A stretch of DNA of 64,000 nucleotides, taken from Lineus longissimus (Eukaryota; Nemertea; Pilidiophora; Heteronemertea; Lineidae). Numbering within the stretch: position 1 is the first letter of the stretch; the number at the start of each line of letters is the position of its first letter. Made by a program: the position numbers and the translations under genes. Below are positions 18,859 through 31,300 of this stretch, piece after piece. The stretch covers positions 5,673,501 through 5,737,500 of the forward strand of contig NC_088325.1 in assembly GCF_910592395.1 (NCBI RefSeq). The letters are read 5' to 3'. The notes beneath the pieces were generated by a model. That model saw nothing but the letters and a program-made list of their open reading frames with translations, was not told the DNA's origin and made no database searches.

Positions 18859-21410
18859 TAAATTTTCAAGTGAAAATTTTCTGCTGTTCATGCACCAAAA
18901 TGTTCCTCTTCATGCACTGGTCAAACGTAATCTTCAATCCCCTCTCCTCAAGGTTGGATGCAGAACCTCCATACTAGTCACCTTATGAAATCTTTGCCAA
19001 TATCTTTCTATCATGTCATTTCAGTCAGAATTTCATATAAACAAAAAATGTGAAAATAATAGGCCCTATGTATGCCTTGGTTTACAGAAAAGTTTTATTG
19101 ATAGTTTGTGAATCCTTGGTGAATCTTGACCCAATCACTTCTAAAGTGGACTCGAGGTGAATTTAAAGGAACATGTGAGATGGGTTGGGTCAAGGCGTAG
19201 TTTGACAGCTGCATTAATTCTTTGTAAAGGAGTGAAGAGCCAGTCATAAAATTTGGAAACTTGCCATTATGGTGAGGTAGATAAAGTGGTACAATTATCA
19301 CCCTGGTACAATTATGATAGCCTTTGTGTGCATTTATTTATGCTGTCAGCTAATTTCTATACTGAAAGGTGCTCTAATTGTACCATGGCTAGTTGTACCA
19401 CTTCATCTAATATCGACACCTGTGAACATGACCTTTATTTTGCGAACAACACATTTCCAGTGTAATTTTTCCCTGCTTTAATTAGTGACTAATGGACCAT
19501 GGATTCTTTGACAAAGTTTTCAGAAAATTGGGTCAAATACAAGGTAAATGTATACCTAACCTGATGAAAGTCACAGATGCATGAAATTCCTATAAAATGC
19601 CTCTTAAGAACCTGTACTATATGTTTCTTGTTCAAATTGTAGTCCTACATGATTACGATTATTTACTTATAAAGCAAACCGGTCAGGATTGTCAACAATA
19701 TTTTGGCATGAATTGTGGATCAGTTGGACTTGTGTTTAACCCTTTGAAGCCCGATCTCGACTTTGGTCAAAAAAGAAAAAAACTCTCTATTTGCCCGATT
19801 TCGACTGCATGACTTGTACAGTCTCCAAAACTTGATCGTCCCCCCCTTTGCATAAAACACTTATAACAGCTTTGTGAGACTGATGTATTCTGAATGACAA
19901 CTTTTGTTACATAGTGCGGTAGCTGAGTATGAATTTCATATACGGTTTTGCAGGGTGAAAATTAAGATTTGTGAGAATTTAGGCGTCAAAGGTGATGTAA
20001 AGAACATTTTGCTCCAGACACTTGGGTTTGTGGAAACTCTGCCTCTAAAGGGTTAAGGGACCATTCGAGCAATTAAGGGCATTATGACTGAACTATCAGC
20101 TGCTCAATAACCTTGTTGTTGTACACTACAGCATCAGCTACCATCACAAAATTTCACAGAAAATAAAACAATTTCAAGGCCTACTGAATTATCAGCTTTG
20201 CCCAATTTGCAATTAGTCCCCAGAGTGAGCTCTCTTTACAGCAATCATCATAGAGAAATAACAAATTGCCTAGACTTCTGAATATACATAATAGGTGAAG
20301 CTTAGTTACACCATTGAAATCTGACACAACCTTACCATGTATAAATCACAATCTAGGCCTTATTGGATCTCCTGAGGTGGCATCTTATTCCATTGTTAAA
20401 AGCAGTTGAATCAGAACTTGTGCGATTGTTGTTGTCAGTCTTTAGTTTGGGGCTATCTGACGCATTGCATTTAAGGAATCGCCTACAATTTTGTAAAAAA
20501 AAATTTAATCATCAGTTACTGGCTCACTTCTATCATTAGAAATATAATGTTTTTGATATCTGTAGGGTACTTTTTCATATCATTACATGAACATGTGATA
20601 TTTAATAAGAAACATTGAGGCCAGGGGGGGGGGGATTCATGACCTGGGTGCAAGTCCATACCAAGTGGTGATCTCATTAAACTTCCCCCTGGATACAAGC
20701 TTGTGGGTAATGTCGATTGAAGGGGGAACCCAGGTGGGCATTTTTGTCTTCTCAACATGAGCACTAAGCTAACAGATCTTAAAAAATCTCGAAAAGTGGC
20801 GAGCAGAGACAAGATTAGGGGACTGGCGTATATAGTCCATCTAATACCACCGGACATTGCCATATTGAAAGAAAAGTCCGTGTAACTACCACGTGGTGAT
20901 TGTGACGAAGTTGTACAGGTGGCATAGTGAATTGGCCAAAATATTTCTCCTCAAAATAACCCAACACATCAATATGTCATTGTGTGCAGTGTTTCCTCTT
21001 AGTATGGTATTCATACTGCTCAATAAAAAAATTGATTTTAACGTTTGACTAGATCTTCCTGTTATAATAACGTGATAACACTTATAGATTTTTCATGATG
21101 TCTTTATATAAACGCATATCATTGTGGTGTTAAATATGCATGTATTGTCCTTTCGGTCTCTGATCCCCGCACAGCCATGTCATTATAGACTTAAGATTAA
21201 CTTTACTCTGACCAGGAAGAGATAACTGACTTTAAATATCTTTTTATTTTCCGTATTTGTTGTCATAAGATATCAATAATGGGTTTAACCCTTTGTTGAG
21301 GTGATAGTGTGAGTGAATAAAGAATACAAATGACTGAAAGCAGATTTGTAGGTGTGGTGTTTCAAATCAAGTTTGTCCCATGACGTTGCTTCTAGTTTGC
21401 CATACATACT

Positions 21411-21500
21411 ACAGGGTGGCCCAGAACACTTTTTCATTGCACAATGGAATTCTATTTTGTATCCATTGTGTGAGGAAAAGTTTTCTGGGCCACCCTGTAG
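21411..21500. mobile_element. Hairpin MITE, TIR ACAGGGTGGCCCAGAA
   Basis: The 90-bp sequence is almost fully self-complementary: ACAGGGTGGCCCAGAACACT on one side and the complement of ACAGGGTGGCCCAGAAAACT on the other, with CAATGGA/TCCATTG pairing inward. The ends resemble those of the pogo-like element at 38966-40991. Confidence 0.8.
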
Positions 21501-21653
21501 ACAGGATTCCTGTCCCTTTCGATATACCCTCACATCCGACAGCTTGGGGCATTATGCTTCCACCCTGGGTGTCTGTGTCTCTGTCTTTCTAGCCCTAAAC
21601 TTTTCATATCCAGAGCATATCTATTGTAATGATAAAAAGTGCTGCACTTGGTA

Positions 21654-21834
21654 CAGTCCAAGTCACAATATCTGTCTTGCTTTGCCTTAGTTATGTGCAA
21701 CGTATGGGCGAGTTGTGTGCCAATGACGCTTTAGTGACACACATGTATGTTTTGTGTGTATTACACGCAACCTTCACTCTGAGTAGCGTGCCTATGGCGT
21801 GAAATGCGGGATGTGTCAATTTTGATTTTGACTG
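21654..21834. mobile_element. MITE family 2, copy C
   Basis: CAGTCCAAGTCACAA at the left and TTTTGATTTTGACTG at the right, each flanked by TA, with a length close to copy B. More diverged than copy B. Confidence 0.8.
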
Positions 21835-22020
21835 TAGCTATTGCTTAGCACTCGGGGATACCATTAATCCCTGAGAAGGACCTGGCCAATAGTATGTCCT
21901 ATCTAAACTTCAAATCCACATTCCAAGCTAACCACAGCCTAAAACATGTAGCAAATGCTGGGCAGAGATGTCTTTTTGACTTTGAAAAACATCTGTACAG
22001 TGCTAAAATTTTAATTCCCT

Positions 22021-22215
22021 TTAAAGGGGGGACGATAGGCAGGAGCAGGAGGTCAAATTGAACATCTTTGGGTGACTTATATGCTCAGTGACGGCACTGG
22101 GTCAAGTTTGATTCAACACTTGATATATTCCTGGTACAAGTGCGAATAGTTGACGTACTGTGAGAACGGAGAGACCCCTATTTGGGACTTCATGTAACTT
22201 TATCTTTACCTAGTG
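22021..22215 (+). repeat. Dispersed repeat, second copy of the 9297-9494 family
   Basis: Starts AAAGGGGGGACGATAGGCAG, shares GACGTACTGTGAGA and AGAGACCCCTATT with the first copy, and ends at the same relative point. It lies 70 bp upstream of the first IgSF coding exon. Confidence 0.7.
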
Positions 22216-22285
22216 GCTGTTTATGGAGTCTCTTCGAAATGTTGGTAATCCTGCTATCATTAAATGTTCCTTCTTTTTTTAGGTG

Positions 22286-22373
22286 ATGACGAACAAACGA
22301 GAAAAAGTGCCATATTCCCACCATGTGATCACAACACTCTTGTTCATTAGCCTGATTTTAAATTGTGCAAATG
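22286..22373 (+). CDS. IgSF gene coding exon 1: signal peptide
   Basis: A 29-residue exon beginning MTNKREK with hydrophobic core VITTLLFISLILNC, ending AAT G at donor GTAAGG in phase 1. A pyrimidine-rich acceptor (ttctttttttag) precedes GTG ATG, so the ATG is the first codon after a UTR intron. The G completes an Ala codon with exon 2, placing the likely cleavage site near the junction. Confidence 0.8.
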
Positions 22374-25300
22374 GTAAGGTTTTTTCATGATTTCTGTAAT
22401 GTAAAGACGGTAATGTCACATGACCAATACAATAATAGCTTTTTTATGATAAATTTAATCCCATGCCAAGACTCCATCCCTGTTTAGCAAAAAACTATCT
22501 CAAAATCACATGCGATGCCATTAAGGGCAGAAAATCATACCAAACCCTATGTCATTTAATAGTCTTTCGGTTAAACAGGATTACAGCTGATTTCAGACTC
22601 GGTAATACATCTTTATTTAAACGTTTCATTGTGTTGTCAAGGGTGCTGTCCCCACCAGTATAATATTTTTAGCTCAGCTGACTAAGTCAGCCGAGCTTGT
22701 CAAATAAGTTGTTCAGTGGCGTCCGTCTGTCCATCCATCCATCCGTCCGTTAAACCCATGGTGCACATTTTGTAACCGTAAGACCTAGAGACTTCAATTT
22801 TGCATTTCTGGATACTTCTGGTCAAACTCTACTTTCAAAACAAAATTTGTCGCCATTCGACCTACTTCCTGCGAGCGAGAGTGCATGAAGGAAACTGGCC
22901 TATATCGGCCTAGGAGCAGCAGAATGAGTCGAAATATGCTCTAATATTAAGATAAAATTCTTTAAAATCTATTTTATTGAGAAAAAGTTCAAAATTTTAA
23001 CAGGAGAGGGCGCTACCTGCCTTTTAATTATTTCTGCCGATTCAAATTCCCGCCCGATGACGTCAGCCATCAATGAAGTATCCTATTTGCCAGTTCTCAA
23101 AACATGGCAGCTACACAACAAAAGCAGTAGCTCCAGGAATAAATCACTGTTCACTTCAGCTTCGTAATCGATTGTACCCCCACTTTATTGTGTTTTGTGT
23201 GGTGTTCCTATTCAATCAACGATGTAAGGCCTTATTATGTTGGTTTTAATTGAGAAGGTGCATTATAAGCGGCGTACGAAATACCGAAGCGGAGACAAAA
23301 TGGCGGCATGTTGTTTACGTCATGTGCAATAATCTTGGAGCTCAATGACACTCAAGTACCCAATTTTCTGCATAAAAAGTAGTCTGGTAGGCGATATTAT
23401 CACCAGTTTGTTTCAGTGGTAGTCATAAGGTCTTTAGGGACTACTTTCAGAAATTAGTTCTTGAAAATTTGGCCACATTTCTGTGAAAACGATATCGGAA
23501 GTGCATGCTCTGTTCGCGATGACATCGCCGATGTGTATTTTGAAGTGGAGAATTCCCACAGTATGTGCAGTGAATCGGCATGATTCTGTTCGCCTATTAA
23601 GTTTTAGTTCTACGATTCTTTCATGAGTAAAAAGTAGACATTCTCAGCAATACAATAATGTCACTCCCATAAAAGTTGATTGGAAATTGAGGGAACTACG
23701 GCATTCTGTTCGGCAACTGGCAGCGCTGAAAAAATACATTGCATACAATACCAAATGGCACATTTTAAAAAGCGCTCATTGGACAACGTAGGGAATCACC
23801 AGAAATGACGTCATCGCTTGTCTAAATAGAAAACTACGGTGGCGCAGTAGAGCACAAGAAAAGGTTTAGCATTAACTTTGTCATGCAAGCTTCAGCAACA
23901 AAACGATTTCTCATGAATGATTTATTTGATCATCATCAGCTTGTTTCCCCTGATAGATAAAAAAATGATTTACAATTTCCATCAAAGTTTTCTATTTTGT
24001 GTATAGTCACATGTTATTTAACTGGCAAGGAGCCAAGCAGTTTTGAATATTCGCGGGAAAATACTTCGTACTTGTAAACGAGGCTATGACAATGAGCATC
24101 CTCATTCATGGCATAAACTTCATGTTTCGGTAAATATTTTCATACGATGATTTCACCCGAATTATGGTCAGGATTGAGGAATGAACAGTGGCATAATTAT
24201 GTCAACCAAAAACATTGGTACCGTAGTGAACGCAAAAGGATATCAAATACCATGGAGCATGCCATTTTCATGCATAATGAACTAAACACCGGGAAGATAT
24301 TAATGATATTAACTCAGCTGAGCGCCAGGCCCTTGGGCCTCTTGTTCCGTATCACGTACACAGTTGTATCACATGGGTGCGCAGTTCAATGAATCCATGT
24401 AGTAGAAACTATTGGTTCATTGATCTAAGGCCACATCATAAACCTATAGGAACTCTACACAAGGGCCAAGCCAAAATATGACATGATAACCATCATACAA
24501 ACTGGTGTCGTCAAACTGTTGTTTAAGGAACTATTGTTTAAGGAAGATTTTAGCTTCACCCTCGCGGTTTTGCTTTGACAATCAATACAGACAGTGAGGT
24601 ATCAATTTCTATTCTAAAATATCTCAAAGTAAACAACAAAAAATGTGGTTTTAAATGCTCTTTAGCTCACCTCTCTGAGATGGCAATGACATGACACCTT
24701 GGAGGCCAAGTTTCGGTCCAATCCGATTACCGGTTTGCCCACCAGGTGGCTAAAACCGAAAACACTAAAAGTGTTATATTCCCTAAACTAAGGGCTTGAT
24801 CGTCGCTAAATTTTTGTCATAGCTGCATTTAACAATGATACATAACTTTACACCCGGGTTTTTGATTCGACGTACTTTTCAAGGTCACAGAGGTCAAATG
24901 GAGTAAATTGGCCATTTGAGTGTAACTATGGCACGTTGCTTAACCCCTAAAGCTATGAACTTGAAATTTGGTAAACATGACTCCCTCTGTCATACAACCG
25001 CCGAAACCGAATTTCGGCTTGATATTATTCTTGACTTGGCCACCAGGGGGCCAGAAGTGAAAACCTAGAAAGTGTGATATATCTTTGAGTGACTCGTTTC
25101 TTGATAACATTTTATGGTAGGTTCTCCTAGCAAGGATACATCACATGTCATACGAGTTTTTGATATGATCATTTAACCACCATACAATATATGTCGCACA
25201 GATTTTTAATTTCACCTTCTTTTCACGGCCACAGAGGTCAAATAGTGTAAATTGGCCATCAGGCTGTAACTATGGCAAGTGTCTTAACCGCAATGACTAT

Positions 25301-28300
25301 GCCTATTCATCACAAATTGAGTACACAATGTACGTTATTGTTTGACCTACATCAGACTTATAAGGGTTGACCATATCGTGTCTGAATGAAGTAATTTTGT
25401 CTTTGATCAGCCACTGTGGCTATTATAGATCGGTGAAACTACATCAACTGGTGGAGTGCAGAACTTTCCTTTTATCTGACGATTGATGAAGTAAAAGTGA
25501 TTGGATTTTATACTCCATAATTCTCAAAATGAATGTTATTGTTTTTTTTCAGCTGCTCCTTCTTACAGTGTGAATGTTTCACCGACTACCGTTGGTATAG
25601 GCGATAGTGTTACGTTATCATGTCGGATTACTGACCCTTCTGGGTTCACTGTGCAGTGGAGGAAAGATATCAATGGTGAATTCAAAGATGTTGGAACCGC
25701 AACTAAAAATGGTTGCATATTTAACAGACAGCTTGATAGCACAAACTACAGATGGGATATCTGTGGTGCTGCGACAAATGTCTCCCCAAGAGACTATAAT
25801 TTAAAGATAATCAAAGCTCGACCTGCTGATGCTGGTACATGGGATTGTCTTGATATTGGGAAGGGCACGCCTAGTGACCGTGTGGAAGTCAAAGTACAAG
25901 GTATACAATGAGTTTCAATGTAATATTGATTTTGCTTTGCATGACCCAACCATATAATATCTTGTGGACAGATAGCATATTATGAAGCTGATTGATGATT
26001 GACGGGCGGATCGACCTGTGATTTTCCAAAAGATATGACATCAAGGGGTTATGATTTTCATCTGATTGTATCTTGCCCTTGACAAAACTTGAGGTATACT
26101 GTCAATGGTATTTGTCGAAATCTCTGCCAAAGTACAGATAATATCCTGATATATCTAGGGTGTTTTGGGGATAAACTTCTTTTGGTGACCTGGCCCCTCC
26201 TCCTAAATAGCTATGACCTTGGATTTATCTGAAATTTTAAGGAGCCCTTAAAAACTTGCACTCATAGGTGAGTAAAATTATATTTGTACCGCACTGTTTC
26301 CACTTATGATAACGTTGCATCTAGCGAGCAGTGAGATTGAAGCAAAATCAAATCTCATTAGTCCATAATGGACAGCCGAGAAGTCTGACTGTGACAGCCC
26401 TGAACTTCATAAGTGCTATCTGGTTACAAGGTATTAACATTGACACCCCGCTATGCAAATGGCTTACCCCACCGAAGGCTTACAAACTGCATGATTTTCT
26501 GCCTACGTGTTTAAATACCGATTTTACAGTCAGAACCAGCAAGTTTCAACTTGCCATTGGGGATAATGTCATCCTCTATTGTCGACTAAAACGCCCCTGG
26601 GGTTTTTACCGTTGACTGGCGGAGGCGGCCAACTTCTCAAGGATCAGCAATTATTATCGCCCAGACCACTTATAAACAAGCTTGTACGATTGTATCAGGT
26701 ACCGGGAAATATGAATGGGATACATGCCAATCTCCAAGCCGCGCAGCGACTAATCTGAATTTCAATTTGTGAATTCTGAAAGCTGAGGAGTCTGACTCCG
26801 CCTACTGGGATTGTTTCGACATTGGCAAAGGTGACGCTTGTGATTTGTTGCATATCCAAGTGAAAGGTGAGAGTGATCTTGTTTGGCGTAAGGAATTGAA
26901 ACCAAACTGGAGGTACAGTGGAACCTCCCTATTAAGGACACTAGCTCTAGACCCTAATTGGTTGTTTCCATTCAATTTGACCTCTCTAATCAGGACACCT
27001 TTCCAATAAGGACAGCATTTGTCAGTCCCAAGGGTGTCCTTAATAGAGAGGTTCTACTGTATTGGTTGTCTCACCAAATACAGCAAGGGTGGAGCTAAGA
27101 ATTAGACCAAAACCTTGTCGAGGTTTTGGCTAAAATGACAGCTCAAGCCAAGCAGTTTTTGGCAGTGAGGTATCTTTTTGAATTCGCATTTGTGGCATAT
27201 GGAGTTGTCCACAAGTCCATATGGCTCAGGCTATCAGCTACTCAATCTCCATATCTTTTGTGGTGCCTGTCTTTTTCTAATACACTGTTTGCTAGCTTAA
27301 CTCCTGTGTCTTTAGCCTTAATTAGTACTCCAATGTCTTTTGATACTTCAGTGTCTTTTATATGTATCCTTAGTTTCTACATGTACGGCAATTGTCTTTG
27401 TTCCTGCTCCTTCAGTGTCTTCTTAGGCTTATAGCAGTGCACTCTGTCTTTCGTCATCTGTACTTTGTTCCAATGGCGATTGTCATTATCATAGTATGTG
27501 AGAGTCTAAAGTCTTCAAAGCGCTCCATTGTCTTTTGGCACTTAAGTTTCCTCTATCCTTTGAGCTGAATACAATTGTCTTATCCTGTTGTTACATGAAG
27601 CCCTCCATTGCAATTTGATACTTTAGCATCTATTATCATTAATGTGTTTTTGGCTCACCATAGGGGCGTCTATACAACACCGCAGTGTCTGTCGTCCATC
27701 GTCGTGTCTGTATCCTGTTTCAAAAACAGTGGCACATTTCTTAACTGTTAGAGCTATGAACTTGAAACTTTGTACACAGGACCCCCCCCCCCCCCCCCCC
27801 CCCCAGGTCCGGTGACTTCTGACAATGAATTTCGGTCTAATCTGATTCTCGACTAGGCCACCAGGGGGCCAAAACTAAAAAAGGTCGAAAGTTCAATTTC
27901 TCGCTTATTAGTGACTTGTTTTCGATGATATTTGTACGGTAGGTTCTCATAGCAAGGCTACATCACATATCCTACGGGTTTTTGATTTGACCTTATCTTC
28001 AAGGTCAGAGAGGTCAAATGGTGTAAATTGGCCGTTTGAGTGTAACTATGGCACGTATCGTAACCGATAAAGATATGAACTTGAAATTTGGTACACGTGA
28101 CTCCCTATCACCAAAATTTGCTGGGTTTAGCCTTGGTGCAGATGACTGGTTCTTGTAGCAGGCACATATGATGACAAACGTGAACCACATTTTTTGTCGC
28201 ATGCAGTGATGATTGTAGGACACAGCAATGAAAATCCCCTGTTTGCGGGGCACTTTTGCCATTTTTTAGATGCAAATAGTGTTCCCACCAATATGCTTAA

Positions 28301-31300
28301 TATGGCTCTGCACTGCTTAAAAATAGAAAACATTATTTTTACTTTGTGATTGTATGCATATCAACCCTTTGCCTACAGATCTACTCACCAAAGGCCACTG
28401 GTGCCATCGTGGGTTTTATGTATTTTTTGGGAAATATCGAAAAGAGTTGCACAAATTTTTGGAAAATCATTTTGGCAAATATCTGGCCTTTCCAAAAAAT
28501 ATAACTTCTTGGACCTTATTGGTAAATGGTAAATTCACCAAAAGTGGCCAAAAAAGATGATAAAAAAGAAGAATATAAATTATAGACATTTTTAAAACTA
28601 TAAAGGTAAATTAATCACAGCAGTCATTTTACTTGCTTTTCAATAAGTTAAAATAAGGCATTAGTACTTACTCCTCTGAACTCAATATCTCAATTTTTGG
28701 AACCTCTCTATTTTGAGCCCAGGATCTTCAAGCTTCAAACCTCAAATTTCCTGCCATCGCACCCTCTCATGGTGTTAAAAAAACTATGGATTCGATATGG
28801 GCCAGAGAAAATTATAATTATCTTGCTTGCTCATAAAACGACATTATCTTATCCTTTCCTTTCGTTCGTAAAGTGCCACCACACACGCCTACAGTGACTG
28901 GCCTGGACAAACCAGTGGGTGTAGGGACGACACATACCTTGACATGCGATGCCCACCAGCCGGGAATATCAAACTCCATCGCCTATACCTGGTATAAGGA
29001 CAACATCGCCAAAGCTACTCTCAGTGATCTGTCCTTTAATCCGGTCTCGAAAGCAGATGCCGGATCATATAGGTGTGAAGCGAAGAATGCTGTTGCAACT
29101 ACAACTAGCAAGAGTCTAGACTTTGAAGTGTATTGTAAGTATGCTGGAATAATAATACCAAGAAATAATAACGACTAAAAATATGGAAACAAGACTATGT
29201 CATCGTATCTGGCACTAGGTACCACTTTCAGACAATAGGGGATCGTCCAAGATAAATCAGCCTGAGTTTGTAATGAAATCGACAGTGATAAGCGACTGAG
29301 CAGATTACTCCTATCTTCTACCTCTATATTGTCGTTGAAACTTCTTCTAGGGGTATGAACTTTAATTAACGAAGCGAAGTTTAATCATGAAATATTAACC
29401 TTTGATAGAGTAAGATTGATGAAGCAGGGTGTGTAACACGCATTGGTTAAGCATTTCATACAACGTGTGTAACATGCACTGACGTACTAAATTACGTCCT
29501 GATATCCAATCAAACACAGTATTTAGTTTTTGCTAACTTTGCCAACCGTATCTTTAATTGCAGACCCACCTAATACAATAACCCTTTCATCAACAAAATC
29601 AGTGCGTCCATTAAACCAACGAGAGACATTCACCTGTATGACCTCTGGAAGTAACCCGCCCAATCCAATACTGACCATCTACCGAGATAAGGGCGGGAAA
29701 AAGGAGCTTCTTACTAGACCTGGGCCAACAATCCTATTGAATGATCGGACGATGGCAAAATCAGACAACCAGGCCAAGTTTTATTGCGAGTCGAGTGTGA
29801 GCGGCTATCCGAGTATGTTCAAGAAATCCAATGAGATTACGTATACAGTATATTGTAAGTCAAAAGTGATACAGAGGCAAAACTATCCGTGAAATTGAAT
29901 CCTTTACAAAATCAATAAAAAGTTGTCGTTAAAGACGTTTCTGTCTAGAATTTTCATGGATGCTGTAGAATGTTCTAATAACATTAAACAAAATTTGAAA
30001 GCTTTTATTCATATACGATTTAAATGGTTGACCCCTTTCACCTTTTGACAAAAGATTCTGGTGAATCTATCATTGATTGTGACCGGTGTGAAAAAGTAAA
30101 GTATTGTTTATTATCGTGTCACCCCTACTGAAAGGGCCAGCCAGCTCTGACTTATGAGACACTCTTTACTTCCAAACTCCTATCTCTAATGCTTCGCCAG
30201 CGAAGAAGCAGTTTGTACCCTGCTGGCGGCTAAACCAACCGGCTCCATCGGAAAGAGGTTCCCAACGGGCCTCAAACCTTTGACTGCCCGTTCACAAGGC
30301 AGACGTCTTAACCACTATAGGCCATCGAGATAGACGTGTATTAACTTGAATCATCAAAGATCCGTTACAGTCCTGGTCATAACTGACATACCCTCTTCTT
30401 TGGGTAAACTGGTGCCACGTAACCTCGCCGGCAGCTTACCCCAAACTCATGATGTGGTTGTGAAGGTTTCGCGTATGCTACGCGTAACCAAGTATAGATT
30501 AGATTGTTTAATCCATTTTAGATTCTGTAAATCATACTTGGCGTAACATAATGCAAAATACACTGCGATCCTCATGCGCGAAAGGTGTGTGTAAGGTGCA
30601 CGCAGCTCACTCCAAGGTCATGTAGATTGTGTTTGGAGCATTAGTGCAACCCACATGCAGGTTTGTGAACAAGGGACTTTAGTTATTACTTGGACTGTAA
30701 TGCCATGTAAATCAGTATGATAATGTCCATGGTTGGCAGTGTCTGTGGACTGATATCTATATATTTTTCGAGTACAAAGAATGATTGTGGGATATAAAAT
30801 GATTCCCTTTTCAGATCCACACACCGTGACCTTGCTGACTAACTCAACAAGGATAGTGGTAGCAGGAACGACCTTCACCTCAACCTGCAATGCCACTGGT
30901 GGAAACCCAGAGAACGTCAAGCAGTACAGGTGGACACGAAACGGAAAGACGCTGCAGTCGACGTCCCGTGTTTATTACCGTTACGACGTGAAATATGACG
31001 ACGGAGGAAACTATGGGTGCACTGCAACAAATGATGGTGGTTCCACATCAGACAGTATGAACATAACTGTAAATTGTAAGTTCTCTCCTTTAACCCTTTC
31101 ACTGCCTGTGCACGGTAGTACCTTGCATAGCAAAATGTCATCATCCTGTGAAATGGGAAATGTATTCGTATTTGCTCTTGCTGGTTAAGGCCTAACAATA
31201 TCCATTAAACCTGCTGGGTGGGGGGGTTGATATTATCATGTTAATAGGAGATAATAAGATTCATCCTATTTGTGACCCGTCACAGCAAAACCAGGCGCAT

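Noticed and set aside
20757-20885. Small ORF starting MSTKLTDLKKSRK
   Set aside because: Looks protein-like in composition but is only about 42 codons, with no family match and no other supporting feature.
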